Part shown: piece after piece, positions 15,567 through 29,711 of the stretch
How positions within the stretch are numbered: the stretch's first letter is position 1
Layout of the letters: every line of letters starts with the position of its first letter
Assembly: GCF_016808095.1 (NCBI RefSeq)
Contig: NC_068971.1
Location: 51,043,631 to 51,107,630 of the forward strand
DNA from: Vigna angularis
Lineage: Eukaryota; Streptophyta; Magnoliopsida; Fabales; Fabaceae
Length of the DNA stretch: 64,000 nt
Direction: 5' to 3'
Program-made: the position numbers and the translations under genes
The notes under the pieces: model-generated
What the model saw: only the letters and a program-made list of their open reading frames with translations
Told to the model about the DNA's origin: nothing
The model's database searches: none

Positions 15567-18500
15567 CTGTGTTATAGTTGGCTATTAGAATAGCTTCTCT
15601 TCAACCATTTTTTTTATTTATATTCAAGTTCTTTGACCTCTCAATTATTTAAGATGTTGCAGCTTCTTCAGATAGTACTCCACAAGGCTCGTTGGAGAAA
15701 AAGCCTTTGCAAGCTGCTACTTTTCCTAATGGATTTGAGGTCTATAGCTATTCTGTCCTTATTTACCAGCAAAGCATATTTTTATTGGTGAAAAATGATA
15801 ATTTGGTGGGAATTAGCTCTAGTATGCCAGCTTTTATCCAAGACTGCATAATTGCATTATTAATTTCCTTGCTTGAATGTGAATCTGATAAATCACTCGT
15901 TATGTCGTGTTTGCTTATGATCAGGCTTTGGTATTAGAGGTGTGTGATGAGACTGAAATCGCTGAACTGAAAGTAAAGGTGATCTTCCGTCTTGTTTATC
16001 CTTTTGTACAATTGGAAGTGCGATATTTTAAATTTAGTAGCAAGGATGAGAAAGAAAACTTCCGTGAATGTTATATGGTTTGTTTATTCGCAATTCACAC
16101 ACTCAAATCAGTCGCTGGATGGGTATGTCTGTAGCTCTGTCATATAGTGTGTGTTGAAACTTCTGTCTAAGAATGCTCTTAATTTACTCAAGATATCACG
16201 CTTATAGAAAATGAGGTAATGGTATTAATGTTTTTTTAATCAAAATTGTAGCATGTTGTAATTTCAACTTGAGATTGTGGTGCCTTTGTGCCTAATGTCC
16301 TATCTCGTTATAATTCTTTTTTTGCAGTTCAAATTTGATTAAAATTTGTATCATCTCAGCTCTGTTTTTATACAACGTTGTCTGTTATAGCTGTGTGGTT
16401 CATTAAAAGAAGCATGCTTTTAGCTGGATGACCTTGTACACGACCTTAGTTGACTATTATTGTTATAGGTTGGAGATTTTGAAATGCATATTAAGCGAAA
16501 CATTGGAGCAACAAAGGTTCCTTTGTCTAACATTTCACCAACAACTCCTCCGCCTATTCCATCTAAACCAATGGATGAATCAGCACCTGGTACCCTGCCA
16601 CCATCACCTCCAAAATCATCTCCAGAAAAGAAAAATTCATTTATAGATTCTTTCAGAGAGAAATCACCAAGAATGGCAGCATTGGAGGCTTCTGGTACCA
16701 CCACTTATGTCTTAGTGCCATCTCCCACGGTATATGATTCATCAATAATTTATGTTTAACTTCTGCCTTCACTAGTTATATTTGGCTTGAGCTATGTAGA
16801 GTTTGCTATCACTGATCTTTCTTTCTCCTTAGGTTGGCTTCTTCCGAAGAGGTAGAACAGTGAAAGGCAAGAGACAACCTCCTATCTGTAAAGAGGTGCG
16901 TCGTGCTTGTCAATACTCATCAATTTGTTATGAGCTAGATCACATAATTCACATGATACTGCGTTGAGCTTTCTCATCGTAAAGTCCACCATTGAATTTT
17001 GGTACATGTCTTTGTTGGTCAATAAGATTTGCTGGGGTGAAACTGGTTGTTTCTGCTTTAGGGGCCCAGCTTCAGTGAGCTGCCCCACGTAATACTGCAG
17101 ACATAATAGTTGGAGTCTATGTATCAGCCTGCTTGCTTGTCAGCCTAGTCTCCCTATGTGACCTTGTTAACATGCATATGTTGGCTTTCGGAATAAGTGT
17201 AAAGTCTTTTACTAAAAACACTTAGAAAGAGAAACAAAAAAAAACTGATTATAATCAACAGTGATAGTCTCAGAGCCAAATAAATATTCTTTGGTACTCA
17301 CTTATTGTTATTAGTATACTTTGTTTGGTACAGTTACTTCATCAAGTTGCTTGGGAACTTCACTTTAATTGGCCTGACTATGATGATTGTCAATCTATTT
17401 ATTTCCTTTTTGAATTTTAGGGTGATTTAGTCAAAGAAGGGCAAATCATCGGTTATTTGGATCAGTTTGGCACTGGACTTCCGGTTAAGGTGATCTCTCA
17501 GTTTTTGTAATTGTGGTTCCTTTATATTTACTGCTTCTAACTGGTTTTATTTTTGAAATCTTGCAGACTGATGTGGCTGGACAAGTGTTGAAGCTACTTG
17601 TTGATGATGGAGGTATAACGATGTCTATGACCCTATTATAAAAAAGATGCATAGATTTATTGATATGCTATTAATGCAATACAGGGCTTTTGAGGAAAGA
17701 AAGAGAGCTACGCTATTTATCCAAAATTGAATAGTTAAAGGAATAGTGTACTCCACTAATAAAATATGGTGAACAAGATTTGTCAATCATAATAATTTTG
17801 AAGTCTACTAGTCCCGATTTCAAGTATTTTGAAGCTTAGTTGCAAGGAAGAAACAAATTACTGTCAAATGATAAGCATTGCATGTTTTGTTTCTTTTTTG
17901 GGAAAGTGGTGGTGGTGGCAGGTGGCAGGTGGCAGGTCGCGGAGATACTTGTGAGTCCATTGTATTCAAGACATGTTTTAAGAGTGAATTTAACGAATTT
18001 GGACAGTTAGGGTATGTTTGGATAAACTTCTCCATGAGAACTTATGGAAGAGAAAAATAGGAAGGAAAGTTGAAATTAGCTTTTGGATAAATTAAACTTA
18101 GTTGATGCATAGGTTCATTTTTTTTTATTAATTTGTGCATATTTTAGTTTTAGCTTATGGAGAAGATTATTTCATTTTCTATTCTTCCCTTTGTAGAAAT
18201 GTTTATGGAAAAGTTTGTCCAACCCATATGTAGGGATGAAGATAGGCTAGGCAACTAGTAAGGGGCCTTTGACATGCTCTGTCAAAGGCCTAGCCTAAGC
18301 TTTTAGGCTTTAAAAGAAACCTACCAGGCTGGCCTGTTTACATAATAATTTTATATATAACACATTGTTTAAATATATAATTATTAATATTAATAACAAG
18401 CTCAACAAAAAAAAGAAGTTTTTTTTTTTCTTTTAAAAATCATTGGTTCGTATTTACACCTCTACTTTGAAATAATAATAAAATGACTAGTTTATTCAAT

Positions 18501-20425
18501 ATAAATATTATAGTTGCTAGCGGAAACATAAATGAAATAGTGCATGTGTGTTTGTATTTTTTTAATTAGTTAAACTTTATTATTTATATTAATTTTAATT
18601 TTATATATTATGTTTTATATTTTATGTATAATTAATAGTTCTAATGTAAACAAGGTTGACGAAACAATACATATTGTTGATTTGCGTGACGGGAAAAAAA
18701 AGCATAATTGTATTGTGGAGTAATAGTGTTGTGTACTTCTTATTTAAAGTGGATGAGTAGTTTATCTCCACTGTTTTTCTTTTTCTTTACAGTTGTATAG
18801 GTAACAAAATGATAGTTGAGGTTTAAGATATTTAAATTTTAAAATATAATTCATGACAAAATAGAAACATAAATATGTCTGCTAAATGGGGGTATACCGT
18901 TATATATAGGTATAGATATGCCACAAGAGAAGAAAGAATAAAATTACAGAAGTTAAAATAAGGTAAAATAAAAGAGACAAATCTATGTGAATCAGGTCCA
19001 TATAGTTTGACCCTGTTATTTGTTTGTAATTTAATATTGGTATAATTTGTAAAATAATTATCATAAAAAATAATAATTTGTCATGAACAATTTTAGGCTT
19101 GATGATCTAGTTAGGTTTATTGACTTGTTTAGTCATGTAAAAAGGTCTGGAGACCAGACCAGACTTCTGAACAGGCTAGTCTAAGACTTATAATGAATAA
19201 ATAGGCCGAACTTGAACTTAATAGTAATAATGATATAGGTCAAGCTCAAGTACAAAAAATGCCTGAACTGATCTGATCTCACCCGTTTCCACCTCTGGTA
19301 TGATACAATAGTAAATGAATGCCCAATCGCTTTATGACTGCCATGCTTTTATCACACTAAAACATGGCAATGTTAGGCTTGATTTGTTTAGATTGACCGA
19401 CGAAACCTTGATACTCCAAGAATGAAGAGAATGTATGTTGTACTATACTTATGCAAAGGATGTCCTCCATATTTTTTGTTTCCATATTTATTGACCGGAC
19501 TTACTGGGAACTTTATCTTTTCCTATATATGGTCGAATGTACTGTAAATAGTACTGGGTAATCACAGAGAACCAATAGAGTTGGACAAATGTTTCTGTTT
19601 ATAGCATATTCCAGGGAAAATATTATATTGTGATATGATTATTCGAAACACACTTAACTATGTTGTTTTTGTTATGATCATATATACAATTAGTGCAAAA
19701 AAATAAATGGCTGTTAACAAATATTATGAGTGTATATATGTCTCTGTTGTGTGTCTTTGTCTTAATGTATCCAAGCTGCATTGTATCTTGAATTTTAGGA
19801 ATTTCCTGTGTACGCCGAATGTGGGTCGTATTGAGTATCTAGGCTTATTAGAGTTTAAAAACAATTTTTTGCTTTCAGTTATTGTTTTCTCTAATAATTA
19901 AAAAGATATCTTAAAACAGAAATAAAGTGAAAAGTCATGTGACACTCTTATAATTTTTAGTGATTGGAAGAAATGAAAATAGAAAATGTTTTGTCAAGCT
20001 ATCAGAATCTAGGATCCAAACTATGGAAATCTCGAATCTTGTATAATTTTTCTATCAGTCCCAGGGATGTTCCTGATAGTTTACTTTAATTCATTGTCAT
20101 TTACAATGTGTAGCTAGTTGTGCTGTTAGTTTTCGTATGTTGTCTAGTTAGTGTTGACTACTGAGCGAATGGAAAAACGTTGTTTAGCTCTGGACGGTCT
20201 TGATTTCCCCTATGTATGGCTTTTTGTGATTTATTGATGGCCTAGTCCGTTGTTTTGCAATATTTAGAGATAATTGTCAATGCACACAACCAAATTATCT
20301 TTGCTACTTACACTCATCCATAGCTATGATGAATTTCTTAACGTTTTTATTTGTGATTTACAGAGCCTGTTGGTTACGGAGACCCCCTTATTGCTGTCTT
20401 GCCATCTTTTCATGACATCAAGTGA
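13463..20425 (+). CDS. BADC: BADC, biotin/lipoyl attachment domain-containing protein
   Basis: Nine exons: 13463-13496, 14604-14816, 15663-15739, 15925-15978, 16469-16729, 16833-16895, 17421-17489, 17567-17612, 20364-20425; 879 nt, 292 residues. The start MESSAAIRSFNY crosses the first intron (T|AT), which fixes the acceptor at 14603 (GGATTTCAG). The C-terminal region (about 207-292) is a biotinyl/lipoyl fold: VGFFRRGRTVKGKRQPPICK, GDLVKEGQIIGYLDQFGTGL, TDVAGQVLKLLVDDG and EPVGYGDPLIAVLPSF. The AMKM-type motif with the biotinylated Lys of true BCCP is absent (LDQFG stands there). BADC proteins are known to replace BCCP in plastid heteromeric acetyl-CoA carboxylase and lower its activity, restraining fatty acid synthesis. 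The middle (about 150-205) is Pro/Ser-rich, and the N-terminus is basic and Ser/Arg-containing, consistent with a plastid transit peptide. Introns 2 and 8 contain transposon remnants. The RER gene follows on the same strand. Confidence 0.9.
14955..15245 (+). mobile_element. TRIM/LTR-type remnant in BADC intron 2
   Basis: The segment starts CCCCACATCGATTAGAGATA, a phrase typical of a widespread legume terminal-repeat element, and reaches TGGTATCAAAGT at 15070-15081, close to the TGGTATCAGAGC primer-binding site complementary to initiator tRNA-Met. After a short interior (GCCAAGTTTGTTGGG) a diverged second terminal repeat seems to begin near 15185. There is no coding capacity. It resembles the copy at 52845-53154. 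Borders are approximate. Confidence 0.55.
15532..15565. repeat. (AT)n microsatellite
   Basis: About 17 AT dinucleotides in intron 2 of the BADC gene. Confidence 0.9.
18010..18230. mobile_element. small MITE in BADC intron 8
   Basis: The left end GGGTATGTTTGGATAAACTT and the right end, whose reverse complement reads CATATGGGTTGGACAAACTT, pair imperfectly over about 30 bp. This matches the very common legume/plant MITE type that starts GGGTATGTTTGGA. It is about 220 bp long with no coding potential, and it directly abuts the next element. Confidence 0.55.
18231..19297. mobile_element. hAT-like non-autonomous element in BADC intron 8
   Basis: The left end TAGGGATGAAGATAGGC and the right end (reverse complement CAGAGGTGGAAACGGG) resemble hAT termini. 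The ends carry runs of AGGCCTAGCC and AGGCT motifs (CAAAGGCCTAGCCTAAGC on the left, CAGGCTAGTCTAAGAC on the right), as in abundant legume hAT derivatives. The interior is AT-rich without a transposase. I could not find a convincing 8-bp target duplication, so the limits are approximate. Confidence 0.5.
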
Positions 20426-22198
20426 GCTGGCCTTTTCCTGTTGTTCCGATCAATCATGAGGCATTTTTTTTTTAATTAGGGAGCTATTCGCATATTGGCA
20501 AAAGTTTTTAATAGGTGACAAATAATTGAAAATTCATACTTTGTATACCAATTGCTTAAATTGTACTGGAATGAAGCTATTCGAGACGACCTTCCTTATG
20601 TATCTTATTTGATGGAGTTTGATCGCTAGCTACTTTTTGTTTAGTTTCTCCCGGAAACTTTTTTTGAAATTCTGGACCAGAAATAGAAATACCGTAGTAC
20701 GATATATAGAAATGTTGCACTCACAGCAAAATTCTGACCAAACAGTGACCGAATCTCGTTTTCTGAGATTGGTTATGTTGAGATTATTGATCGAGGTAAT
20801 GGTTAGCATCCGAGGCCTAACAATAACATTCTTCCTATGTACCAACACTCAATGTGAAATTATTTGTGTATTGAACTTGATTGATTTAGAGGGGGCAAAT
20901 TACTCAATCTAATTTTTTCGATTTTATTTACCCTCGAATCATCTTATTTTATATTAAAACTTCTTTAATTAAATTTAATCTATATTCTGATTGGTTCAGC
21001 TTTTACAAAAGGTGGTTATAAATCATGAAATAAAAAAATAGGCTACATATTAACTCGTGGGTAGAAAATGTATTTCGATGAGATTATAATTATGCTAAAA
21101 ATATCTTTGAATATATAATTGTCAAGAAGTTCTTAATGGGGCTGGAATAATTATTATAAAAGATACTAGTAAAATAAAAATAAACAGTGCCAATTTTTTG
21201 GGTAACAATTAAAATTAAAACAACATACGAGATAAGACTGTAGTTATTCATAGGTCGACCAAAATGTGATTAAAAGAAGTTATGTTTATTGAATATTTAC
21301 AATTACATCATTATGTATATATGTAGTTTGAAGTGTATTAGTTTGTATCTATGAAGTGGGTAACTCTGAAAATACATAATAATGTATATTTGTGTAGTGA
21401 CTTGCACTCGTATATAGCAGGGTGTATCAATTAAAAAGAGCCCTATGGAATGAATGTTATACGAAGAACTTCCGGTATAAATAAATCAAAGCAATATGTT
21501 AAAAAAAACTACTGTAAATAAAACTCAGAAAATGATGGTCAACCATTGTGATATAGTTTATTACTATTCAAAATAATTTCTGACTTTTATCGTCACACAT
21601 TTATTTATAGTTTCCAAAAGCCTATTTTCTTCCATGACATTGATTTTTTTTGTGTGTTCTCATGTTTTTTTATTGCAAGAAGAATGCAGAATCTAAAAAA
21701 CTCAACATGTTGATCTTGTTATCCCTATATTCTAATACGAGTATTCAATCTCAAATAAGAGGAATTTTAGATGATAGTCTTCTTCGGTGAATTACAACGA
21801 TTTGTTCATCAATTATATCATAGTATATAATATATTTTTACCCTTTTAAATACTATTTTTACGATATTGTGTTAACTGTGACTCGCTAAATAGAAAAATC
21901 CATGAATTAAGATTTTGTAAACATACCTACAATATTTTTTATGATGACTTCGTATGACAAAATAAAAAAGCTTAGTTAGTAATTTAAATTTTTAATTTTT
22001 TTGTTTTCTATGTTTGTTTTTTACTGAATTGAGTCACAATATTTATTAAATAGAATTAATTTTATTTTCTTTGTTAAATTAACGTAATTTCAAATGTGAT
22101 AACGTGTCACTCTAATAAAATACTTAAGTAATTTAGTCTCTATATTTAGTTATATGATTCATTTTTGTTTTTCAACATTTTTATTTAATTGAGTTTAT

Positions 22199-22290
22199 CT
22201 TCTCTCTAATCTTTTTTCTCCCGTTATACACTCTCTTCTCTCTAATCTTTTTTCTCCCGTTATACACTCTCTTCTCTCTAATCTTTTTTA
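22199..22290. repeat. 36-bp tandem repeat, about 2.5 copies
   Basis: The unit CTTCTCTCTAATCTTTTTTC plus 16 further bases occurs at 22199-22234 and 22235-22270 without a mismatch; a third copy is cut after about 19 bases. Just downstream, a phrase ATATTTAATATGATCTCTTT is also doubled. Confidence 0.85.
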
Positions 22291-23413
22291 TCATGTTATA
22301 ATGAGATCATTTATCTTATATTTAATATGATCTCTTTCAAATTTAATATTTAATATGATCTCTTTCAAATCTAATATCTTTATTTTTGTTTATTACATTG
22401 TTAAAGATTGACACATAAATCAAATTATATATTTTGGATTCGTTTCCAAAATACATGAAAGACAGTACAAATAGAAAATGAATCATATTTTCTTCATGTA
22501 AAAAAATATAGGAATTCAATTGAGTCTAAAGAAAAATAATGGAACCAAATTACTAATTAGGTACTTTTGTTAGACTAATACATTAGTATCTTTCAAATGA
22601 CATTAATATCAATTTAATGAAAGATGCCACATTAATTATATTTAATAAATATTGAAATTTAATTACATAAAAACCAAAACATATTAAAAGTCGAAATGTA
22701 ATAATCAAAATACTAATTAAGTAAAAATAAATGATGAGTAATAATGAAAATACACAATATAGAGTTATGTCTTTCAACAACATAATTCATTTATGTAATG
22801 TGTGATGTAGACTACTTTGATAGAGATTGAATTAGATAGAAAATCTCATAATTTGGTTGCTAATTAAATATGTTTCATTATAACTAATATTTTCTCTAAT
22901 AAAATTTTGTTTTTCACCAATCAAATAGTTGTATAATAGTTTATAGTTGTCAACTTGATCCATGATTCATGGATAAGTCCTAGTCCATTATAGGAGACTC
23001 TTTTAAGTGGGATAAAAAAAGTTTCAACCCTAAAGTCCTCTCTCAAATGAGTTAAGATCAGAGTTAAGGTATATTTGATCTTATTAAAAGACTTTAATTA
23101 ACTTTCAAAAATAATATCATTTATGTACACATATAAAATTGTTAGATAATTTAATACGTTATAATTTTTTTATATTTAAATCAATATTTTTATATCATAC
23201 TTATTATTATATTATTAAAGAAAATATATAATATATAGTTTAATAAAATTATTGACTATAATCTATTTATTAATTTTATCAATTTCTTAGATAAAAAAAA
23301 CTTATAACATTTAATAAAACAGTATATAGTATATTGTTATAAAGTCTAGGCAAGATATAAGAGTATTGATTAATTATAATAAAATTCATAATAAAGTTTT
23401 TCTATAATTACTA

Positions 23414-23416
<3 letters not shown>

Positions 23417-23465
<49 letters not shown>
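23417..23465. repeat. (AT)n microsatellite
   Basis: About 24 AT dinucleotides in intergenic DNA. Confidence 0.9.
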
Positions 23466-23468
<3 letters not shown>

Positions 23469-25149
23469 TAAAAAGAAATAAATAAGGGATAAAATTAAAG
23501 TATAAATTTAAGTGGTGCATTAAAAAAAATAACATAATAAAAAAAATCCATAAACTTATTATTTATAAATTTATTATTTTAAACTTTCAAATTAAAATAT
23601 TTTATTTAGCTTTGATTCAGATTTAGATAAATTTTTTGCATAATAACTATTTATATACTTTAAAATATATTTAATTAATAAAAAAATAAATATGCTTAAT
23701 TAGTCAAGGATTTTGTTGTTTAATTTTTTTATACAAGCATACAACCAAGTTTATTAAAAATTTTATAAAGTTTACGTCAATTAATGTAGATCAAGACCAA
23801 ATGACGTGACGAGGCCAAATTTGATAATTCTATTAGTTTTTTTTTTTGCTACCAACCTTATACAAAATCTCAAATAATATAAGTTTTGTAAATATTGTTT
23901 TTATATAGAAAAAATTTAAACATGTGATGTCTTCAACTAGGGATGTTCCAAACTTAATATACGGGTTTGTAACATTGTCAGCTTACAGAAGCTATTTAAA
24001 CAAAGACTCCAATAACCTTAACCATATGATAACCAGGATGAGTCAGTTAATTGTTTTAAGAAAGATGAATCCAACTATATTTTATGAGTGTTGAAAGTTG
24101 AAGAGGTTGATAATAAACTTTAGGAAATAACGGATACAAACCCTACTGTTTAAATTTATCGGATCCTAATTCGATATGAATTTTGGATTTTAAACATTGA
24201 CTTAAACAATTTATTTCATATTTTCATCTTCAATTTTACAATTTAACCTTTTTTATAAAATGAAACAGAATTCACCGACAAAGACGTTTCATATTATACT
24301 TTTTATTTTTTAAAATAGATGATAATACTGATAATTATGTGTATTTATCTTTATATATTTTGATTTTCTTTTGAAATTTCGGTTGAATTTAAAAACTGTT
24401 AATGACGTAGACGAAAAATTGAGGAATGTGATTAAGTGATTACTAAATCATAATTATGAAGAAGGAGTTTGTTCTAACTTTCAAACGTGTAATTGGAATT
24501 TGCATTTTTATTTTGATTTCTGCCCCTTATTATTTGGCAATATTAAATATAAATCCATACAATGAGACGTCACCTGGGTTTAAACTTTTGAAGTATTGTT
24601 TTCAGCCACCATTTGAGAATTGAGCTGAGAAACATCTGACTCTGATCATTTTATCTTCAAACAAAATTCCAAAACAATGGAAGATTGGTATTTGGAAACG
24701 GATAACTCCAATTTTCACGTATGGACACCGATGCTTCACGTAGACATTCAAATCTCACCCTTTCTATTTATAGTTTACGTCACAATCTCAATTATAAAAT
24801 CAAATAATATTACTTCAATTTATTGCCACCACCTAAATTACGAACTCAATTTTAGACATAAAAAAAAGTATATTCCACTGTTTTCTTAGATTTTAATAGT
24901 TTCACTAATTTTCATTTTTCAAAACCTATAATTTTTATGAGGGGAAACAAATATATAAAGGGTAAAATTTGCAAAACTTATATTTAAAAAAATAGTTTTT
25001 CCGAAATAAATAAGAATACTAATGATTATGCATGCAATCTTGAAAGGCTGAAAATAAACGAATCCTTTTGTTGTGTGGTGGCAGAATGAAAAGGGGAAGT
25101 GACAAAGTTTAAACCTTGCGGTTGGTGAGAAGGCCACAACTGAAGGCAA

Positions 25150-28100
25150 ATGAAGCCACACACTCAGGCTTCTTCTTTCGCCACTCCACTCCCGCACGTG
25201 CCTTTCTTTCGCGCCACCGCTTCCTCACGTGACGCCCCGGCGGAATCTCTTCGTGCCGCCGCCGCCGATGAATTCCGTCGCATCTGGACTGCGAAACGCC
25301 GCCGCGTCAACCTGTCCGTCCGCCACTCCACATGCGTCGCCGCGGCTTCGAATCCGGGTGGCTCCGGTGGCGATTATAGTCAACCTCGGAGCAGCCGGCG
25401 CGGCGTGCTGATGGCACCGTTCCTGGCTGCCGGCGCGTCGGTTCTGTTATCGTCGGCGTCGAGGGCGGAGGAGAAGCCGGCGGAATTGGCTCCGACAGCA
25501 CCTAAGCTGGAGGAGGCGAAAAAGGAGGAGGAGGAAGTGATAACGTCGAGGATTTACGACGCGGCGGTGATAGGGGAACCGTTGGCGATAGGGAAAGAGA
25601 AAGGGAAGGTGTGGGAGAAGTTGATGAATGCGCGAGTGGTTTATTTGGGGGAAGCGGAACAGGTTCCGGTTCGAGACGATAGGGAATTGGAGCTTGAGAT
25701 TGTGAAGAATTTGAATAGGCGCTGTTCGGAGAAGGAAAAAAAACTGTCTCTTGCGCTGGAAGCTTTTCCCTCTAATCTTCAGGAACCGCTCAATCAGTAT
25801 ATGGACAAGAAGTAATAGTGCCTTTGAATTTGTGATTAATGTTTAGATTCTTGCGTGATTCCTGTGTGGATTAACTTTTCAATGAGTAGTTATAGGATCA
25901 GAAAATAAGAAGACAAAATGAATTAATTTGTCTTCTGAGCTGAAATCAACTCGTGTGTTCCATTCTTTTGGAAGAAGTTAAATAAAAGAGATATTGAGTG
26001 GAGCAAACAGCATGGAGTTGATTACGAACATGTAAATTGGGGGTGCTTTGTTGTTATTATTACAATTGTTGGCTTGAGGAAGAATCTTCTAGTTATGTGA
26101 TTCTGAATGATTTCCTGTTAAAGTGAATATTAGTCCATGGAATTAGATGTATGGTATGCTCCTATGGCATGTTGACTTTAAAAATTGTTACATTAGTGAT
26201 GTTTGCTATGCTCCTACTTTCTTTTCAGAATGTCTTGTTACCTGAATTAAGAAATTTTCCACTGTTGTTAATTATTGAAAAGTACTTTTTGTTGGTTAAA
26301 GATTTCTGTCCGCCTCTCTATTTCCTGGCTCACTATATTTCTGTTAATCTCTGCTTCTTTTGTCTTAGTCAGACTGCTTTCCGTGATTCTGCATTGTTTG
26401 TACTAAAACTCGACTTTCAATGCAGGATAGATGGAGACACCTTGAAGTCTTATACGTTGCATTGGCCACCTCAAAGATGGCAGGAGTATGAACCTATTCT
26501 GAGCTACTGTCGTGAAAATGGAATCCGTGTAGTCGCTTGTGGTACTCCGCTGAAGGTACGTCAAATTTTTTTTTTCCAAACTCGTGATAATCTTTCAAAT
26601 ATTTATTTTGTCTCTGAAAATTATGGTTGTGGCTAATTAGGAGAAATTGGCAAATGTTAGATAATCAAAGTGCTTGTCAAATTGATCTACAACAAGTTGA
26701 AAAAAGGTAGGAGCAGATATTTAGTAAATGGAAGCTGTAACGATTTTAATTGCATTAGGACAACAAATATTTGATGTATAAAATACAAGCCCTGAAAAGC
26801 TCCTACTGTTCAAGGTTCCCATATTAAACAAAAGGTCAAATAAACACTTTATTTTAGAAAAATGATACGATTATGGAAAGTGTCCTCAGATAGTTTGGTC
26901 ATTAAGGGAAGCTAATAGGTTGAAATGGTAGGGGACGACCTGAGAAAACTTTAGGAGCATTAAATCGATTTTTCATTAGATGTTTTACTTAAAATTTGGT
27001 TTTTGATAGAGCGGAAAGGTTTCAATTGATTCATCTAATTAACTCCACCCTGTAGGATTAGGGTCATTTCTTATATTGCTAGGTCTAGACTCAAGACTCA
27101 TAAAGATGATAATTATGGTTTTGATCATTTTTGTCATCAACAGATCTTAAGAACTGTCCAAGCAGAAGGAATTCGTGGGCTTACAAAGGCTGAACGTAAA
27201 CTTTATGCTCCTCCAGCTGGGTCGGGCTTTGTATCAGGCTTTACTTCTATCTCACGTAGACCTTCAGTCGATAGTACTCAAAATCTGTCCATTCCTTTTG
27301 GTCCGAGCTCATACCTTTCTGCCCAGGCTAAAGTAGTTGATGAGTATTCTATGTCCCAGGTTATCTTACAAAATGTGGTTGATGGAGGGTCCACTGGTAT
27401 GTTAATTGTTGTGACTGGTGCAAGCCATGTTACGTATGGATCTAGAGGAACTGGAGTGCCAGCTAGAATTTCAGGAAAAATACAAAAGAAAAACCAAGTA
27501 GTTATATTACTTGACCCTGAAAGACAATTCATTCGCAGAGAAGGAGAAGTTCCCGTGGCTGATTTTTTGTGGTATTCTGCTGCCAGACCCTGTAGTAGAA
27601 ATTGCTTTGATCGTGCTGAGATTGCTCGCGTAATGAATGCTGCTGGGCGGAGGCGAGATGCCCTACCACAGGTTAGTCAGCATTTACCGTCACTAGTTTG
27701 CTTGATTATTACTTTTCTTGCTCTGTATATCCTCCTTCCTAGTTTTAGCCCTTTATTTTCTCTCATTGTCCATTTAGGTGATACAAACAAGAGATTTTGC
27801 GGTTACTATAACTGTTAAATTTTATTTTATTTTTTGTATGTAATATAACTTTGGTATTTGATGAGCATTTTAGAACCCATTTGCTTCAAATTTTTCCATG
27901 AAAATTACTTCTAAACATATGTTATGGTTTTAAGAAGCTACTTTGAGTAGGAGCTGAAAAAAAGTCAAATTATAATTAATTTTTATAATGAAAGTATATT
28001 TTATAATTGTTGTTGCCAAATAAAATAGTTTCAACTTTATATGAAATATACAAAAAAAAATTTTTTTTGAAGAGATTAAACAAAGGGTCCTCATCCCTTT

Positions 28101-29643
28101 AATTGATATCTGTGTTTTGCATTGTTTCAATTTAACCAACTATGCAGCTCAACCAACTGTGCGGGGGATTTCAATTTAATGTTCACCATTTTGTAGCGCT
28201 TTCTCTGTGCTATCTTACTTTTCCATTAAATTCATATTCCTTTTGAGGTTAGATTCTTTGCGCAACAATATACGATGATTTAACGAGTTCAAAACTTTTC
28301 CAATGGGTTAATTGTGATAATGAAGTTGTTATTTCTGTTTTCTTTCCCTTAAAATAAAGTAACCCTGGTCTATAGCTTGGCATACATGGGTTCCAAGGTT
28401 TTTGGGAGAATAATTGAACGGTCACTGATGATACTAAAATTGCATTAATTGCATACTTGCGTTTGATTCTTTGATTGCTGGTGTGCTACTACTTGCAGTT
28501 CTTTTTTCTATGCGTCTGTTTACTTTTCTGTGATTTAACTTTAAATAGGGTATGCGAATATTGGTTGTCATTGTGAACATGGGTTGTATTTTCATTTTGA
28601 TTTCAGGATCTTCAAAAGGGAATTGATCTTGGTTTAGTATCTCCAGAGGTTTTGCAGAACTTCTTTGATCTAGAGCAGTATCCTCTGATTTCAGAACTCA
28701 CTCACCGTTTCGGGGTAAATTTTTTATTTGAAAAATACTCTGCTTTTAATCATGAGAAAATTCATCACTTTGTTGCCTTTTCCTACCTTTTATCCGGTTC
28801 TTCTTTATATAGGGTTTCAGGGAAAGATTGTTGGCAGATCCCAAATTCTTGCACAGATTAGCCATAGAAGAAGCCATATCAATAACAACTACATTGTTGG
28901 CGCAATATGAAAAGCGGAAAGATAATTTTTTCCAAGAGCTTGACTACGTTATTACAGACACTATCAGAGGATCAGTAGTTGATTTTTTTACAGTGTGGCT
29001 CCCTGCACCAACTTTGTCATTCCTTTCATATGCTGATGAGATGAAAGCCCCTGACAACATTGGTTCTCTAATGGGACTTCTAGGTTCCATCCCGGACAAT
29101 GCATTTCAAAAGAATCTTGCAGGAACAAACTGGAATCTCAATCATAGAATTGCATCAGTTGTATTTGGTGGGCTAAAACTTGCTAGTGTTGGATTTATTT
29201 CAAGCATTGGAGCCGTGGCTTCATCAAATTCTCTATATGGAATCCGTAAATTCCTTAATCCAGCCATTGTCACTGAGCAACGGGTTATAAGGTCACCAAT
29301 ACTGAAAACAGCTGTCATATATGCTTGCTTTCTTGGAATTTCTGCAAATCTCCGTTATCAGGTATGTAGTGGACATGTCTGCTGTATAAAATTTTGGTTA
29401 TTATTGATATGTGACAAATGCAAGATTGAACCCAGTGTCTGTAGAAAATGAAAGATAGTTACTCCAATTAGTGTAAAACTTTCTCCTCTCTCCAAATACT
29501 CTCTATATGGATGAGGATTTTGCCTCCCCTTTATTCTCCTCTCTATTCATCCAAATCTTTAAACCAAAAAAAGAAAGTATTATAAAATCTTTGCCTTCCT
29601 TCCCCTCCATTATTTTCCAACCAAGTACTATATTACTAAATAC

Positions 29644-29711
<68 letters not shown>

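Larger units (their letters stand above)
20426..25149. other. intergenic, no gene seen
   Basis: 4.7 kb of AT-rich DNA between two same-strand genes. Frames at 20619-20912 and 24677-24889 have no similarity that I recognise. The first 300 bp probably contain the BADC 3' UTR. A 36-bp tandem repeat (22199-22290) and an AT array (about 23417-23465) are the only clear structures. The last 100 bp lead into the GC-rich first exon of the RER gene. Confidence 0.6.
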
